A stretch of 64,000 nt of DNA from an uncultured Paraprevotella sp. (GTDB taxonomy: Bacteria > Bacteroidota > Bacteroidia > Bacteroidales > Bacteroidaceae). The notes beneath the pieces were generated by a model, which was not told where the DNA came from, did no database searches, and worked only from the letters and a program-made list of their open reading frames with translations. The stretch covers positions 110,236 to 174,235 of the forward strand of contig CALUIV010000001.1 of NCBI GenBank assembly GCA_944320775.1, in the 5' to 3' direction. Within the stretch, counting starts at the first letter, position 1, and the number at the start of each line of letters is the position of its first letter. Both the position numbers and the translations under genes were made by a program. Positions 63,813 to 64,000 of the stretch are shown piece by piece.

Positions 63813-64000
63813 AAATTCCTTTGTGACGGATGAAATTTTTTAATACAATGTATTTGTCGTTTTATCCTTGAGAATGTGTCAAAACTTAATATTCAGAAAG
63901 ATTAACTTATAAATTGAGTGTCGCGTAAGCATCCAAAATTGGCGTATTGACTCTCATAGCTCTTTCCTTTACCTTCGTGCTAAACTTAAAACTCGAAAGA

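Noticed and set aside
63813-64000. Start of a further gene at the window edge
   Set aside because: No open frame with a recognisable N-terminus is visible in the last 188 bases.

Overview
The window looks like a chromosome segment of a member of the order Bacteroidales (phylum Bacteroidota). The evidence is Bacteroidota-type promoters (-7 box TAnnTTTG, sometimes with TTTG about 19-20 bases upstream), few Shine-Dalgarno sequences, a large SecA with a C-terminal zinc motif, Mfa/FimA-type fimbriae (DUF3575, DUF3868), T9SS-like C-terminal domains, an Lnb/DUF4105 protein, an M60 peptidase and a capsule locus led by an UpxY-type NusG paralogue. I could not fix genus or species from sequence alone.

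Layout. (1) 0.1-6.3 kb, minus strand: an envelope operon in the order coaX, an outer-membrane beta-barrel-like protein, lptC, a CNNM/CorC-type membrane protein and a PpiD/SurA-like chaperone. (2) 6.5-15.2 kb, plus strand: an Lnb/DUF4105 protein translationally coupled to a degenerate alkaline-phosphatase-like protein, then secA, a small acidic protein and an M60 metallopeptidase. (3) 15.3-25.1 kb: housekeeping genes valS, mazG, rnz, rpsA and pfkA, plus an ECF sigma-factor operon and a tiny secreted protein with a T9SS-like tail. (4) 25.6-44.0 kb: a fimbrial operon (DUF3575, DUF3868, Mfa1/FimA-like, Mfa2/FimB-like, a further fimbrial lipoprotein), a GIY-YIG nuclease with an adjoining palindromic repeat array, and an 11.4-kb gene for a modular beta-helix surface protein. 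(5) 44.0-46.8 kb: a short section with a frameshifted gene remnant, a phosphoglycosyl transferase and a clostripain-type protease, whose gene boundaries are made of arrays of a 7-bp repeat. (6) 46.9-64 kb: tRNA-Trp, then a polysaccharide locus built from at least two parts of very different base composition.

How the genes work together. Regions 1 and 2 are envelope biogenesis (LPS export, periplasmic folding, lipoprotein maturation, Sec export). Region 4 is one surface-appendage island. Region 6 makes a surface polysaccharide: the GC-rich part (47.6-55.96 kb) has a WbpM/CapD-type dehydratase, a CDP-glycerol glycerophosphotransferase-like enzyme, a flippase, a TagD-oxidoreductase fusion, an acyltransferase and an SDR reductase, pointing to a phosphopolyol-containing glycan. 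The AT-rich part (56.1-61.2 kb) has a second flippase, a second acyltransferase, an Fe-S protein of the F420 hydrogenase beta-subunit type and a pyruvyl transferase. The end (61.4-63.8 kb) has a nucleotide-sugar dehydrogenase and a UDP-glucuronate 4-epimerase-like protein.

The observations most worth a second look are the 7-bp arrays that contain the stop codons of three consecutive genes, the GIY-YIG nuclease with its palindrome array, the phosphatase-like protein that has lost nearly all its catalytic residues and is coupled to an Lnb-like gene, the three palindromes inside one Fe-S protein gene, and the TagD-oxidoreductase fusion with a changed active-site motif.
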